From Leptodontidium sp. MPI-SDFR-AT-0119 (Eukaryota > Ascomycota > Leotiomycetes > Helotiales > Leptodontidiaceae), in NCBI GenBank assembly GCA_020726505.1, contig JAHLEZ010000004.1:930001-994000 (forward strand): a stretch of DNA of 64,000 bases, in the 5' to 3' direction. Under the pieces are notes generated by a model, which did not search any database, had not been told where the DNA came from, and worked only from the letters and a program-made list of their open reading frames with translations. The translations under genes and the position numbers were made by a program. Positions 35,317 through 47,123 of the stretch are shown piece by piece. The stretch's first letter is position 1. Each line of letters begins with the position of its first letter.

Positions 35317-35674
35317 AGCATGATAAGAATCGAGGCAACAGCTATAGATCACTAGATCGAACAGAGGAAGTAGCATACGTCTCAATGTTTTTTTTGTTTT
35401 TTTTTGCGAAGTATTGGCAAATGTTGAGGTGTAGCATACATGTCCTCTTTTATCTTCCCAAGCAAACTCCATAAGCAACTCTATAGCTATCCGCATCTTG
35501 TCTCTCGTAATCGATTCGTACTCATACACATTCATCTGTAGTTCAGCTCTCATAATATCTTGCATCGTGGAATTATGAAAACGCCAAGCAAATGCAATGC
35601 TCCGTCAAACTCCACCGATCCCATCATACAAACGAATTGATCGGAATCCCGCCGTAAACTCAGCATTCTGACAA
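35317..35674. other. Short convergent spacer
   Basis: 3' flanks of two convergent genes; nothing else seen. Confidence 0.4.
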
Positions 35675-38059
35675 TCATCCCTTTAGCACCATCTCGTACC
35701 TATGAAACTCCACCAGGAAATCAGCACTCCTACAAGAAATGAAATACTCAACAGCATCTTCCCCATCCACAAATACCCATGCGCAATCAAAGATAGCCTT
35801 GGTAATCCTCTGCTTGGGGGCATTGTTCAACAGATTCTCGTGGGTCGATATTGGCTTCAACGAATTTCCCCGTAGCCTTCTGGAGAAACATGTTAAGCCA
35901 CAGGTGAACATTATTAACAGCAGCTTTTGTAATTCCTAGAGCGTCCCAACCTGAAACGTTGTGGTGTTGCACTTTCCAGACTGCAGGTCCAAGGGTTCGG
36001 CCAAAGACAGGATTCTCTCTGGTCTGGTAGCATGTGATGTCGTGTTTCAGAAGAATCAGTGTGAGACGAACGATGTGCCACTTGATGCTCTCGATAGGAC
36101 GAAGGACATCGTTTCGTTGAGGGTATTTCTTAAGCACCATGCATGCCACTGTATATACTTCCCATAGCCATTGGTGTAAATCTGTTTGCTGGCTATTGCG
36201 AAGGATGGTAATGAGGTAGATCATTTTCAACTGCTGTCCATTATCCCAGTTCAGGCCCTTGAAATAGTAAACAGCAACATCGAGTAAGTGGGCAGGTGCC
36301 AGTCTTCCGACGCCCATAACTGGAAAGTTAGTGACCTGCAGCACGAAGTAGTCAGCAAATTTCCCCTCTAGATCAGATATATAAGGAAGAACCGACATCG
36401 TAGAAGAAATTGTCCAAGAGCACTTTCAATTCCTGCCAAGTAAGGTGGATTATAACATCCTCGCCGGTAGGGTACTTGAAGACGTGGAATGGAAAGTTGA
36501 AGGAAGGATTGATAGGAGAACGAATGCCTGGGGAAGGAAGAGATCCATGGGGGATTGTCAGACTAGCCAGCAATCGGTCAGGATTAAAACAAGGATCAGA
36601 ATCAAAGTCGTCCAAAGTTAGGTCGATGGGATGGCTAGCAGAGGATTCTAAGGCATGGGCTGATGGTGGGTTGTCCTGGCCATTAAAACTGCTGCTGCCA
36701 GGCTCCGTTCCGCGACTTCTTGGGGCAACACTTTGCTGTCTGGGGACACTTTGTTGTTTGAGGCCGCTTTGCTGACTGGAGGCGCTTTGTTTTCTTGGAA
36801 CACCAGCTTGCTGTGTCTTGTTGTGGGTTTGTTGTCTGACGATGTTGCCTCCTTTAGGGCCGTCCTGGTTACTCCGAAGAATCAAGTTGGTTGGAACGCC
36901 AGGGAGAGAGTCCGTCTTGTTTGTAAACATGGCTCCTTTTTCATGCTGCTGGCCAGCCTTCTCCCCAAATGCAACCCGTGGCCTCTTTGGCAATCTCTCG
37001 TTCATTGTAGCATTCATGTCCCTGTTGGCCGGCGCTTTGAGAACTGCATTGTTCTCAGCGTGCTGCTTTCTATGAGCCGAGAAACCAGTTAGACGTGGCT
37101 GATCATTTGGGCCCGGCTGGAGATAGTTTCGAGTGCTCTGACATCGAAGTGTAGGATCAACCAGTGCATCCTCTGGTGCCAGCATAGATTGAGGGTAGGA
37201 TGTAGCCTTGCTAGCTCTTGGAGGGCTTTGGAGATTGAACACCGGTCCTTGATTAGCTCTAAGCTGCTCTTGGAAATTGGCCACGTTATCTGGCACAACA
37301 TTCTTCTCCGTAAAAACGTCTTCTAAGACTGCAAGTTGCGCACAGTGTTGAGATCTCTGGGAAGAAAGTCGTGGTTCCAAGGTTTCAGGCGAGTTGGAGG
37401 CCACTTCGTCTGCTTGGTTGTCGAATCCCTGTGGGAGATCTCGGAGTTAGTGTTATGTATCGCTAAGTAAGCGTATAGAGAGTCCATAATGAAACAAGGA
37501 GTTACCGAAGAGGCTTTCGGAGCATCATTGAAGCGGAAGAGATATCTCGGGGGAAACTTACCATGAATGCGGACTGCTTTTTGGATGTGCAATTATCCTC
37601 CATTGGGTCAGAGTCAACCATATCTTGGAAGAATTGTTCATATTCCTCATCGCTTCCACGCTCAATCTCCAAATTCTTGGGAGCAACAGACATGCCGAAG
37701 GTTTGAGAGCAGTTGACGAAAGAGCGATGAGGGGTATAGTAGTATTCTTCGATTTGCATGTTGCTACCTGGTGGATGTCCTACCAAGAGAGGTTGGTCGG
37801 AAGGGATGGAGGCAAGGATGTGCAAGTCGCGGGCTAGGTCGTCTTGTTCTTTTTGGTCTTCTTGTCCGACACCTTGTACATCAACATCTCCGCTACCATC
37901 CATCGCCACAAACTCTGAAAACATGTCAATATCTCCAGTGGCCATGGGACCTAGGGAACTGTTAGTAAATCTGCCACAGGACAGGCGCAAGGACGGTATC
38001 TTACCTCCCAATTGAGGATCCTTAGCTACTGCTTCTTCTGTGTTGGACATCCTAGCCAT
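35675..38059 (-). CDS. Protein of unknown function, Gln-rich middle
   Basis: Five exons on the minus strand: 38059-38005, 37950-37562, 37428-36397, 36335-35862 and 35809-35675, giving 694 residues. Junctions 1-3 keep phase and have good branch sites; the first 54-bp intron could also be read through. The last one uses weak donor GTTGAA. The first half has acidic patches (DEEYEQFFQDMVDSDPMED), the middle is low-complexity with repeated QQS (SASSQQSGLKQQSVPRQQSV), and SHPIDLTLDDFDSD looks like a SUMO-interaction-type motif. The last 300 residues are ordered: FHVFKYPTGEDVIIHLTWQELKVLLDNF, then helical text ending AWVFVDGEDAVEYFISC. I recognise no domain. Possibly nuclear by composition. A decayed tract lies just upstream. 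Confidence 0.55.
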
Positions 38060-38440
38060 TGCTGCTTTCGAAGATGAAGTCGTACTCGCGGACGGTATTG
38101 GGCAAGGAGGAATGGGGGTTGCCAGGGACAGGCTGTCGTCAACGGTTTGATCAGAGATCAAAGAAGTTTGAGACAATGATGGGTAGGAAAGGCAGAGTGC
38201 TGTTGTGCACGCCGGTGCGCTCTCCCTGGCTGGAGTTGTGGGTGAAGAAGGGAACTGGCCTCGAAGGTTGTCCCAGCACTTTTGACCTCGTCTCGCCTCG
38301 GCGGACGGCCGCACTTTGTCCCTTCCCAACGTCAACAGAGTCTCTACCTATCACCTGACACGCTTGTGCAAAGTGCAGTCCTCTTTAAGCTCTTCTAGCC
38401 TCATTCATTGATCCAAAATCCTTCTTTTGTCTGCGATATG
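38060..38440. other. Promoter side of the unknown gene
   Basis: An open frame continues upstream of ATG 38059 but has only non-ATG starts. I treat it as 5' flank. Confidence 0.3.
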
Positions 38441-40538
38441 AGACACTGCCCTTGCTATTGAGCTCTTTTCAGAAAGAGAGGCTCCATTTACCCACCAAAG
38501 CGAGTCAATCTGACTCGACCATTTGGCATCGAGTATATCATGAGCTCATCTTGGTGAATATCGGGTAGGTGCTTGAGGAAGTCGGCTGCCTCTCTTGACA
38601 GCCGCATAGAGAAGCAAGACTTGGGCCCGGCTTCTGTACTGATACCATGACTCTGCCCTGGGTTCAAAGCACATCTTTGACATAAGTTTGAGCAAGTGTA
38701 AAGCAATGGCTACTGCCAATTGCAGCCTTTTCCTTGTCCGCTCATCAACCAAGTACTGCGAGCCATTGCCATTCCTGCAAGTAGTAGTGATTTTTTCCAC
38801 TTCGGGCATTTTCTCTTCATTTCAGCATGATTGAAGCATTGTTCATTTAGCCAATAGAGCTCTTCGGCTGTTGCATCCGTTCCTCATTGGCATCGTCCCT
38901 TTTCAAGACCGATGGAGTGAAAGACCTGCCTTGCAAAAGAGAGAGTCCTTAGGGCCACTCATGACAAGGCGTAGAGATCCCCGGAAACGGCTTCAAACTA
39001 AATTTGAGACTGAAATTCTAATTTGGACCAGGGAACATGGTCGGTGCTCTGATGGACCACGGGTTTGCGATGTGCTTGAGCGAGTGCATCAACTCCTAAG
39101 CGAGTGTCCCGTTCTTGGGTGAACACCCGTGGAGCAGATTGTGCAGCCTCAACCATTTCCAATGGAAGGTACCAAGAAGCACAGAAGACGACTTCTATAT
39201 AGGAGGTCATGATCCACAGGGATGTCGGTACACACGATTTCGCCTTGCATCCTTCTTGTGGCAGAAGACTGAAGGAATTAGGGGCCTTGGTTGCTTCTAA
39301 GCCCGCTACTTTCTACGTTGTCATTGTCAGTCATATCTTCATGACCAAAGCTTCAACAGCCATAGAAGGGCATGGTAGATAGGTTGTACCTTCTGTTGTG
39401 TCCCAAGGAATAGAGTTCATTTGTGAAACAGCATGTTTCCAAAACTGTTTTCAAAACTCCAATTTAGCCCAGTGGTGACCGGTGCCAAAAGATGGTTTGT
39501 GACATCATTATTTGGGGCTCTTCCACAATATGGCATAAAAATGACGATCTCTCTTCTTCTGGATGGCCGTTGCCGCTTCCAAAGCTGAAGCAGAATGTGC
39601 GGTCTGTTTTCTCCCACCGAAGGGCTCTCGGTAAAGCGCCATCACGGCTTCTTCAAGGGTTAAACCCCATCTAGAATTTCCGAGGCAATTCCAACCCGAG
39701 CCCTATGAAGCTTTAAGAAAAGGACCCTTTTCTGAAGCCCATTTGGTCCCTGGAATCCAAAGAAGTCATCCAGTCGCAAGGGAAAATTTCTTCAGGATCC
39801 ACGTTGTGGCACTGCAAAGCTTCTTTCAGCAGTCTTCCTCAAGAGCGAAGCCAGGACGTGAGGTAAAGAGACTGCAAGAGTGAATCTTGGGATTCGTCTA
39901 AGAAGGAAAAGACATATTCTTCATTAAATTCCTGGGGGGCTGCCTCTTCAGGGAATCATGCATTCAAGGGTGTTTTTGCTTGTCATTCCACGTGTTGGTG
40001 TTCGAAGGCTTTCCCAAAAGTCCTCTGGATATCCTATAGGCCAGGTGGGATCCAACTTAAGTCCTGAACCGCTCTGGTATTTGGGATGACGTGGAGGATG
40101 GGTATCGTCGCCGCTGAGATGGCTTCAGCCATGCTTGACGAAAGTGCGTCTTGTGATGAAGGTAGGCCTTCCAGCAAAGACATGTACATCCCAACAATGC
40201 AAGTAGTAAGATAGCGATAGAGCTGGATGCAAAAGCCAGCGTATTCTCGGCATTCATATTGCACGAAAGATGCGAATTGCCCTTCAAGACCGCGGCGGTT
40301 TGCTGATTTTCCTGAAGGCACGCGGCTGTTCAGGTCTGTCCCTTCGAGGTCAATCCATTTCCTATGCTAGAGAATACCTAACTGTCCGTTCGTGGTGCAG
40401 GAGCCGATAGCAGATATTTCTCATGTCTCCATGGTTGACGTGAGGTGCGGTTGTCCATCCATCAAAAGGAGGGTCACCTGGAACCTGGAAGTGTCGTTTG
40501 AACAGGATTACATCCTGAGGCAGGACATCGTCTGACAT
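38440..40538 (-). pseudogene. Decayed gene tract, unknown family
   Basis: From ATG 40538 a frame reads MSDDVLPQDVILFKRHF to HHERTVRYSLA and stops; the text resumes one frame over as WIDLEGTDLNSRV and runs to PPGL at 40034. Further minus-strand pieces with protein-like text but many stops follow: QEFNEEYVFSFLDESQDSLL, then CGRAPNNDVTNHLL, then CASWYLPLEMVEA. Two of them, near 39425-39490 and 39000-39045, look like diverged copies of one segment (HHWAKLEF versus HVPWSKLEF). I read this as a broken, perhaps duplicated gene. The family is not recognised and the limits are rough. Confidence 0.35.
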
Positions 40539-43092
40539 AATGTATCCAATTGATTGGAAATATGTCCACAGGCATCTATTGGCTGTTGGTGTTTGACGTA
40601 GGTTTCACAAGATGGAGGGAGGGCGAAAGGAAGTCGGGGAGGGGAATAATGATCAAAGTAGTGAAAGCCGTCTAGCGCGGCAAAAGTACTAGCTCAAAAT
40701 AGTCACCGCGACAACACTTATAAAACAAGTCGCAACAAGCTATAAAGACCCAATAAAAATGCAATTCACTCTTGTCAAAGGACCTCGATATCCTTCTCAA
40801 CTTTTGCCGTTGTGTTTCGAACTATTCCTGTCCCAAAAAGGGTAAGTGCCTGGGGCTGATGTCTCAGCGGCCAAGGTTCTCAATATCAACCTTCGTCCAC
40901 TCTCATCGTCATCACAACGAACAACCACCACACATCAACCTCCACCTCCCGCAGGCTCCCATATCTTCAATCCGACAGCTCTAGGAGCTATTCACTTGGT
41001 AAATGCAGGGGTATAGTATGTTGGGTAAGCTGCAATTCACAATTTCTTCCACTGTGCGCAAACCTTTACCCCTCACTCCCCTCCATTCCTCCTCCTCTAC
41101 CTCTTGCATTCAACATCAGAGCCTTCGATTGGCAACTCTGCCATTCTCTAATCCTCTTAGATTCGCTCTTCTTCAGCTTCGGCGCCTCCAAATAAGGCTA
41201 TACACTTCCACTCGCTCCTGCCCCAGCAGCTGCGACCGGCCAGCTTCGATCTTCAACGCTTCCAGGCATCACAACAAGAACATACTACCAACGCTATCCA
41301 CACGGTTGCTATTGGTGGCCCCTAGACCCCTTGAGAAGGTTCTTCAAGCTGCGAAAGGAAATAATTGAGCTATTTTTCTCTAGTGCTGGACATGGAGCTC
41401 CAATGTCCCAACGCCGCCCCTCAGCCCAGAAACACGAATCTCCAAGAAGGGATGTATACAAAAGTCACCGACAGCCTCGCCACGAATAGCATACCCCGAG
41501 ATACCGTTGAACACCATATTTGCGGAAAGATACCAAAGGTTCATGGAAGCGAAGCTGGTTTGTCGGTCGCGAAGATACAAAGTCTGAGAACCGACCATCA
41601 CACGGAGAAGCTCTCAGCATTTTGTCGAATCTTCCCAAGATATCCGACCAACACTGGGAAAGAACCTACATGGTATAACTGCCCTGATAGAGGAGTGGCT
41701 CTGGTAGACGGAAACTTATTCAGCGACTACATAAATTCTACCCTCCACCCCACCGCGACAAGAGAAAACTCCGGTTGCACGATTCTTCGGCTTGTACCAT
41801 GGAGGTAAGCAGAAATGAGGCGCGCGATGCCAATTCTAGCAGCAACCAGATCAGATGAGAAATATGGCTAGCAAATGTTGTGGCGCAGCATGGGTAGGTA
41901 CGATTGCAAAAGCACGCCACAAACTTCCCAAGCCAAGAAGAAATATCCGAAACAATATTAATTGAGATCCCCGAGCCAAACCAACCTAGATCATACAGGT
42001 GTCTGCTGCTTCATACCATATGGCCAGTGTCAAGAATGGGACTTCTTGAGTATCGAGCAGAAAGCACAGCTCAAGTTTTACCAAGTAGAAGCAATTTGAG
42101 ATCTGCTCTCTTTGCTGTTTGGGATAGAACCTGCAGATTTATTCATTCTAACGCACTTGCGTTGTTAATTGTTTGTCATACTTCCTTTGGTTCTTTGGAT
42201 AACTTCCAGCTAGTCGTGTTCCTCTTTGTCTAAGTACTCGTTTCTTTTCTTCGGCGCTATTCTTGCTTGTTTTTTCCTTAGCTACTGCTCTCCCGTGATT
42301 GCAGAATGCCACCTGCTATCTCAAGATCGGCGCGCAAGGCTCGCTTTGGCGGCTCAGATCAAACCACCCAAGAAACCTTGAAATAGTGGTTTTAGGACGC
42401 TCTACTTAGTCCGCCTAAGATGTGCAGAGTAGCAACGCGGACAGACCAGGAGACCTTCTCAGACGCGTCAGGCTCTTCTCTTATCCTCTTACTAGAAAAT
42501 GGAAAGCCATGCCAATGACTCCCCTGGGTCTTCAATTGCTGGGTCACTTGCCCTGCAACCTGGGACTACCTCAGGGTCCTGGATTTGGATCCGAGTCTAT
42601 GACAGGAGTAAAACGAACAAGCCTTGCATGTAAACAAAGTACTACTCCTGCATTCAAGCAGTGAGAAAGAATAAAGAGAACAACAAGCAATCAGTAAGTG
42701 GGCTCATTTTTTTATTTGTTCAAAAAAAACCATTGTTGGGTTGAATGAAATTGTAGATGCAGCTGTCACAAAAGATCCATTAGGTTCCCCTACCTCTGAT
42801 CTCTGTTGTCTTCCCTGCTAGATTTGGCGGTGCGATGGTGTCACGATCAGTATGATGATGTGTAGAGGATGAAAGAACTAGATATAAATGCCTGGGTTTC
42901 TAGTGAGTTCTCTCTAAGATTCGAGTTCACCATTTGGTCGAGGGGAAATATTTTTTCCTCACCGTACCAAATCTTCGGCTCCGCCCAAACAACAACCAAC
43001 CATCGCACTTCTCTTCTCTACAATCGCAACTTCTCGCCACTACCAACTACACACACGCAGACACCGCACGGGAAACCAGTCTAACAGCCACG
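40539..43092. other. Long spacer with unproven small genes
   Basis: A start at 40759 (MQFTLVKGPRYPSQLLPLC) with a good GTAAGT donor at 40842 may begin a small gene ending near 41200. An open frame of 147 codons lies at 41365-41808. A short ORF MPPAISRSARKARFGG starts at 42306. None has a motif I recognise, so none is called as a gene. Confidence 0.3.
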
Positions 43093-43739
43093 ATGAACAG
43101 AACCAACTCGCAGTTCGGGTTCGCGATGGGCCTGGACCTATCGGCCGATGTCATGAAGGTCATCGCCTACCACGAAGGCTACGGCCGGAGAGTAAGTACC
43201 TTCCTTTGCCTCCTTGACCCCTACTCCAACACTAACTCTCTTTTCCTTAGATCGGTGGACTTTACGCGGTGACAGCAGGAGACGAGGGCAATCTCAAAAC
43301 CCTTCTCAACGACATGGCAGAGGAGCTGCAATACAACCTCACCAACCCCGGCCTGGAGCTATCCACCCTCCAGCGCACGGTCACGAAACTTCTCCTCGTC
43401 CAGGTCGGCGACGTAAAACTACACAACACTGTCGCTGTCGTCGACGACCTCGTCAGATCCCTCCGTATCTTTGTCGCTCATCCGATGAGTGGTGGAGATA
43501 GGAAGGTCGTTGCATTCATTCAGGGACAGGCGGATAGCGAGAAGGCGAGACTGGACCATCTGGTCAGAGAGAGAAAGTTGAGCATTCTGGCGGGACTGAA
43601 AGATCCGGCTGCTGAGATGGCTGGTGCGAGTGGAAGTGGTGGCGCAGGGGGTCAAGAGGAGAAGGGCAAGGGATTCTGGAGGGGAGTTGGTCGGCGGATC
43701 AAGAACTCGTTCAGTGGTGGTAGCAGTGGTGGGAACTGA
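43093..43739 (+). CDS. Small protein of unknown function
   Basis: Exons 43093-43191 and 43251-43739 give 195 residues; the 59-bp intron is phase 0 with GTAAGT and TTTCCTTAG ends. The N terminus reads MNRTNSQFGFAMGLDLSADV; the middle is helical (LKTLLNDMAEELQYNL, VVDDLVRSLRIFVAHP); the C terminus is Gly/Ser-rich and basic (GFWRGVGRRIKNSFSGG). No signal peptide or membrane segment is seen. I recognise no family. The clean intron and codon use support a real gene. It is convergent with the dehydrogenase-like gene. Confidence 0.6.
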
Positions 43740-44087
43740 GGTGGGAGCGGGGACGGACGAGGCTCATGATACATGTTGGAGTACATTTGGGGACGACGCA
43801 TACACGGAGTTACGGATGATACCAGGATGCTTTCGGATACGCTGACGAATGATGAATACACGTCGTATGGATTGGTGGGACAAAGAGTTTCCAATTCCTT
43901 GAATCGTGATTTTTCTTCATAGTTCTTATCTTATCCGCTAAGTGGCTATCGTACTCAATACTCTATTGTTTAAACAGTTTTGAGGACCTTTGTTTTCATT
44001 TCATATCGTCGTGCAGTCTTAGCCGTGGACCAGCCTGTCTTGTTTTCTCTATTCCCGCTCCAAACTCCATCCTAAACTCCAGCGAGC
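43740..44087. other. Convergent spacer
   Basis: 3' flanks of two convergent genes; nothing else seen. Confidence 0.4.
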
Positions 44088-45506
44088 TCACAGTCCAGAC
44101 AAATCAACGGAATGTTCCTTCCAAACCTCCTGCCCAGCAGAATCCTTTACTTTCTTCCCCGAGACCGCCTTTCTCCTCTTCGCAATCAATCCCTCGCCAC
44201 TCTTCGTCCCCAACTTCCCCTTGGCCACAAACTCCCTCTCCAACCACTCAACATACTCCTCCCCTCTCGCGCCCCAAAATCCATCACCCTCCCTTGAATT
44301 CGGCAACCGACTCCTCTCACTCTTCACCACAGTATCCAAACCAACCTCATCCATCATCTCACACACACCCTTCTCTGCCCCGAAGAAATCCTTAAATAAC
44401 ACATCGACCTCCTCAGGATCCGCCACACCCTCACTCAAAACCTTCAATGTCTCCTTCTTCATCGCGCCCCAAATCCTGGGGAAGATCATCGCCTTGTCCC
44501 CCCCACCAGGCACAACAATCGGTCGGAGTCCCATACCCTGCATCTCCTCCACGAGGAAAGGTATGATGGATGGGGATGTATACCCACAACTCATCAACTC
44601 GACGCATTTATTCCGCGGCGGGATGTAATACAGCGTATTCAACACCCTCTGCTTATGAAACACCTCGCCCACCAATTCCTGGCTCCTGAACCCAGCGCTA
44701 TTCGTAGCGATCAATACATCTTTTCCAACGAGTCGGTCAACTCGTCCGAGTAAGCTGATTTTGAGCTCGAGATCTTCAGGCACGGCTTCGATTACCATCC
44801 AGGCGTTCTGCACGGCATCTTCGAGTTTGGAGGAGAATGAGACGTGTCCTGGGTGAGTGCCGTGCTCGGCGCAGTACGTTGCGAGGGAGTCGGCTATGAA
44901 TTCCCGGCTGGATTTCAGGGCCGAGGAGGAGGTGTCGTAGAGTGTCACTGGGCGGGATTGCGATGCCCAGAGGACGGCGAGGCGGCGGCCTAGTACGCCG
45001 GACCCGAGGATGCAGACGGGGCGGTCTTGGATGGTGGTAGGAGGTTTCCATGAGTATGCTGCAAGTGGTTTTGCATTCTTGGGCTCATGGGTGGTGGTTT
45101 GTGGTGAGTTTGTGCCGGGGGTTGTTTGCTGCTTGTTTGGATTTGGTTGGTTGTGGAAGAGCCGGATTTGCTGGTTGCTGTTGTGCTGAGGCTGTTGTTG
45201 AAAGAATGCGCTTGGAATTGAGTTTGAGATGTGGAGGTTTGGGATGTGGGTGAGAGTGGCTGCTGGGCGGACGAGACGGTTAGGTCTTGCTCTTCTTCTT
45301 GGTTGGGGCTTGGATGGCGGAGGTGGTGTGGAAGAAGTGGAGGTAGAGGTGGAATCAGAGGTAGAAAGCGCTTTGAAAGAAGCAGAGAAGATGAGGGGTG
45401 GAAGGGCTGTCTGAAGGGCGGAGAGATGGTGTTCTACCCCCGTGAGAGCGCTTGGTAACCAAGGAGGCCAGACTTGCGAAACAGTCCTGAGTCTTGATGC
45501 TGACAT
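44088..45506 (-). CDS. 3-hydroxyacyl-CoA dehydrogenase-like protein
   Basis: Intronless, 472 residues. Residues 160-470 match the fungal 3-hydroxyacyl-CoA dehydrogenase family: Rossmann motif CILGSGVLGRRLAVLW (GxGxxG at 168-173), VIEAVPEDLELK, ATNSAG, PRIWGAMKKETLKVLSEG, GLDTV and KLGTKSGEGL. In active members the catalytic His lies in an HYYMPP-like motif; here the matching text is TLYYIPP, with Leu292 in its place. The first ~155 residues are an unusual Ser/Thr/Pro/Gln-rich extension not found in the core family; a later start is possible but no clear ATG sits near residue 150. NAD binding is likely; dehydrogenase activity is doubtful. Confidence 0.75.
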   Translation of the reverse strand: MSASRLRTVSQVWPPWLPSALTGVEHHLSALQTALPPLIFSASFKALSTSDSTSTSTSSTPPPPSKPQPRRRARPNRLVRPAATLTHIPNLHISNSIPSAFFQQQPQHNSNQQIRLFHNQPNPNKQQTTPGTNSPQTTTHEPKNAKPLAAYSWKPPTTIQDRPVCILGSGVLGRRLAVLWASQSRPVTLYDTSSSALKSSREFIADSLATYCAEHGTHPGHVSFSSKLEDAVQNAWMVIEAVPEDLELKISLLGRVDRLVGKDVLIATNSAGFRSQELVGEVFHKQRVLNTLYYIPPRNKCVELMSCGYTSPSIIPFLVEEMQGMGLRPIVVPGGGDKAMIFPRIWGAMKKETLKVLSEGVADPEEVDVLFKDFFGAEKGVCEMMDEVGLDTVVKSERSRLPNSREGDGFWGARGEEYVEWLEREFVAKGKLGTKSGEGLIAKRRKAVSGKKVKDSAGQEVWKEHSVDLSGL

Positions 45507-45518
45507 TTCGATGGTGTC

Positions 45519-45565
45519 TTTTTGTGTTTGTGTTTGTGTTTGTGTTTGTGTTTGTGTTTGTGTTC
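45519..45565. repeat. Hexanucleotide microsatellite (TGTGTT)n
   Basis: About seven TGTGTT units (CAAACA-type on the minus strand), beginning 13 bp upstream of the dehydrogenase-like start codon, so in its 5' UTR or promoter. Confidence 0.9.
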
Positions 45566-47123
45566 GTATGATTTCCTTTTTCGTTCAAGTGAAGAGCCGA
45601 TTGCAAGATCTTGAAAGTCTTCGAATTGGCGCCCGTGATTATTGTATTAGGTAGTTGTTGTAAGTGTTGTATCTGTCTCCGGGACATAGATCGATTCATA
45701 CAATAGAAGACTTGCTTGCTTGTATGAAAGAAAGAATCTCAAGAGGGGGAGCCGAACGATACTTATTTATCAAGCCATCCATCCATCCATCAATTCATCC
45801 ACCCATACTCAGAAATCAGACCATGAAACACGCAACTCGCATGCATGCAGGTCCCATCCCATCCCCCTCACCACCGACCGCCAATAACTTCCGAAGATAG
45901 ATCCATCTACCGTATCCGCACCATACCACATCGTCTCGAAATCACCTCATCCCTACACGAGCTCCAGCCAAGTCAAGGTGGGGAGTTCTCCAAACAATCA
46001 CCCCACCTGCCCATTCCGTCCCTCGCTTCTTCAACCAATAGGACACCCTCCCGCACGACCACCCATCTCGAAACAAAAACAATCCTCGCTTCGTCTCGCA
46101 TCCAATCCAATCCACCAACTCGTCTCGCCCATCATCTCGCCCGTCTCAGAGCCTCCCAGAAACCGTTCTTGGGAGAACTTGGCTCTTGGCGCTTAGCTCC
46201 CGCCCGCACATGAACACCCCCGATCCGTGGGTATTGCGTTCGGACCAGGCTGTGGTTCTGGCGGGTATTCTCCGACGGGTAAGTGGATGCGGAAATTCTT
46301 GGGTGCGGGTCTTGGGAGTGGGAGATCTGCTTTATGGTACCTCACTAAATCATTGAATCTCTTGGGAGATGGATGGATCCCAATCGAGCGAGGATTTGAG
46401 ATGCGATGCGGTGCGTGAGGTGTCGAGTGAGGCTTGGCTGGAGCGTGTGATTGTCGCCAAGTTGGTTCAGACTCGGCCTTCAGAAGCTTTTGTCACCGTT
46501 CTGGCGTTTGCTTGAGGAATTTATAGAAAGATACGTACCGAGTGAGGATGTGAAGCCGGTTAAAGTTGCTTTCACATGTCAAGAACTCGCTGTTGGGTAT
46601 TTTTAGTTGCGGATACATTTGGGGGGTGGTTCGAGAGCATTGCGATGCGGCTGAAATTTGGAGGTTCCGGGCGTCGATGAATCGATGTATCGCTTCAGGC
46701 TGGTAGTGGGGGGAGTTGCTATTTTTGCATACTGGCTGAGTTCAGTTCTTTAGGAGGTGAGTGAATATTGGATTGGTTCATTTGCTGCAGGAGATGGGAT
46801 ATGTTACTGTACATATGCATGGACAAGTTGTATGGAATCTATGGATAGGCACCTCAAACATTTAGGGCTTGCAGGTACGACCCTTTTGATTACTTACTTT
46901 ACTGATAAGGTGCTAGTATTGGAGATGCATTTTTGCGGCTTCTGCATCAATCAACAGAATCTGAAGAGCCTAATCGGACGGACACGTATTTGTATTAAGA
47001 AACTAAATCAACACATCGAAGAATGCCGAACTGGCCATCTCAAAACATCATACAGTACAGTACATGAAAGATACTTTCTCGCCACAACTCCGGATGCCTG
47101 GGTGCCGCAATGTAAACAACTAT
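45566..47123. other. Long spacer
   Basis: No supported gene. It includes an ATCC-type short repeat at about 45776-45796 and the 3' flank of the large wall-protein gene. Confidence 0.4.

Noticed and set aside
40034..40321. A 95-codon frame as a stand-alone gene
   Set aside because: It has no ATG start and continues, one frame over, the text from ATG 40538. I treat it as part of a decayed tract.
41365..41808. A 147-codon frame as a gene
   Set aside because: No motif, no clear splice partners, and overlapping frames of similar length on both strands.
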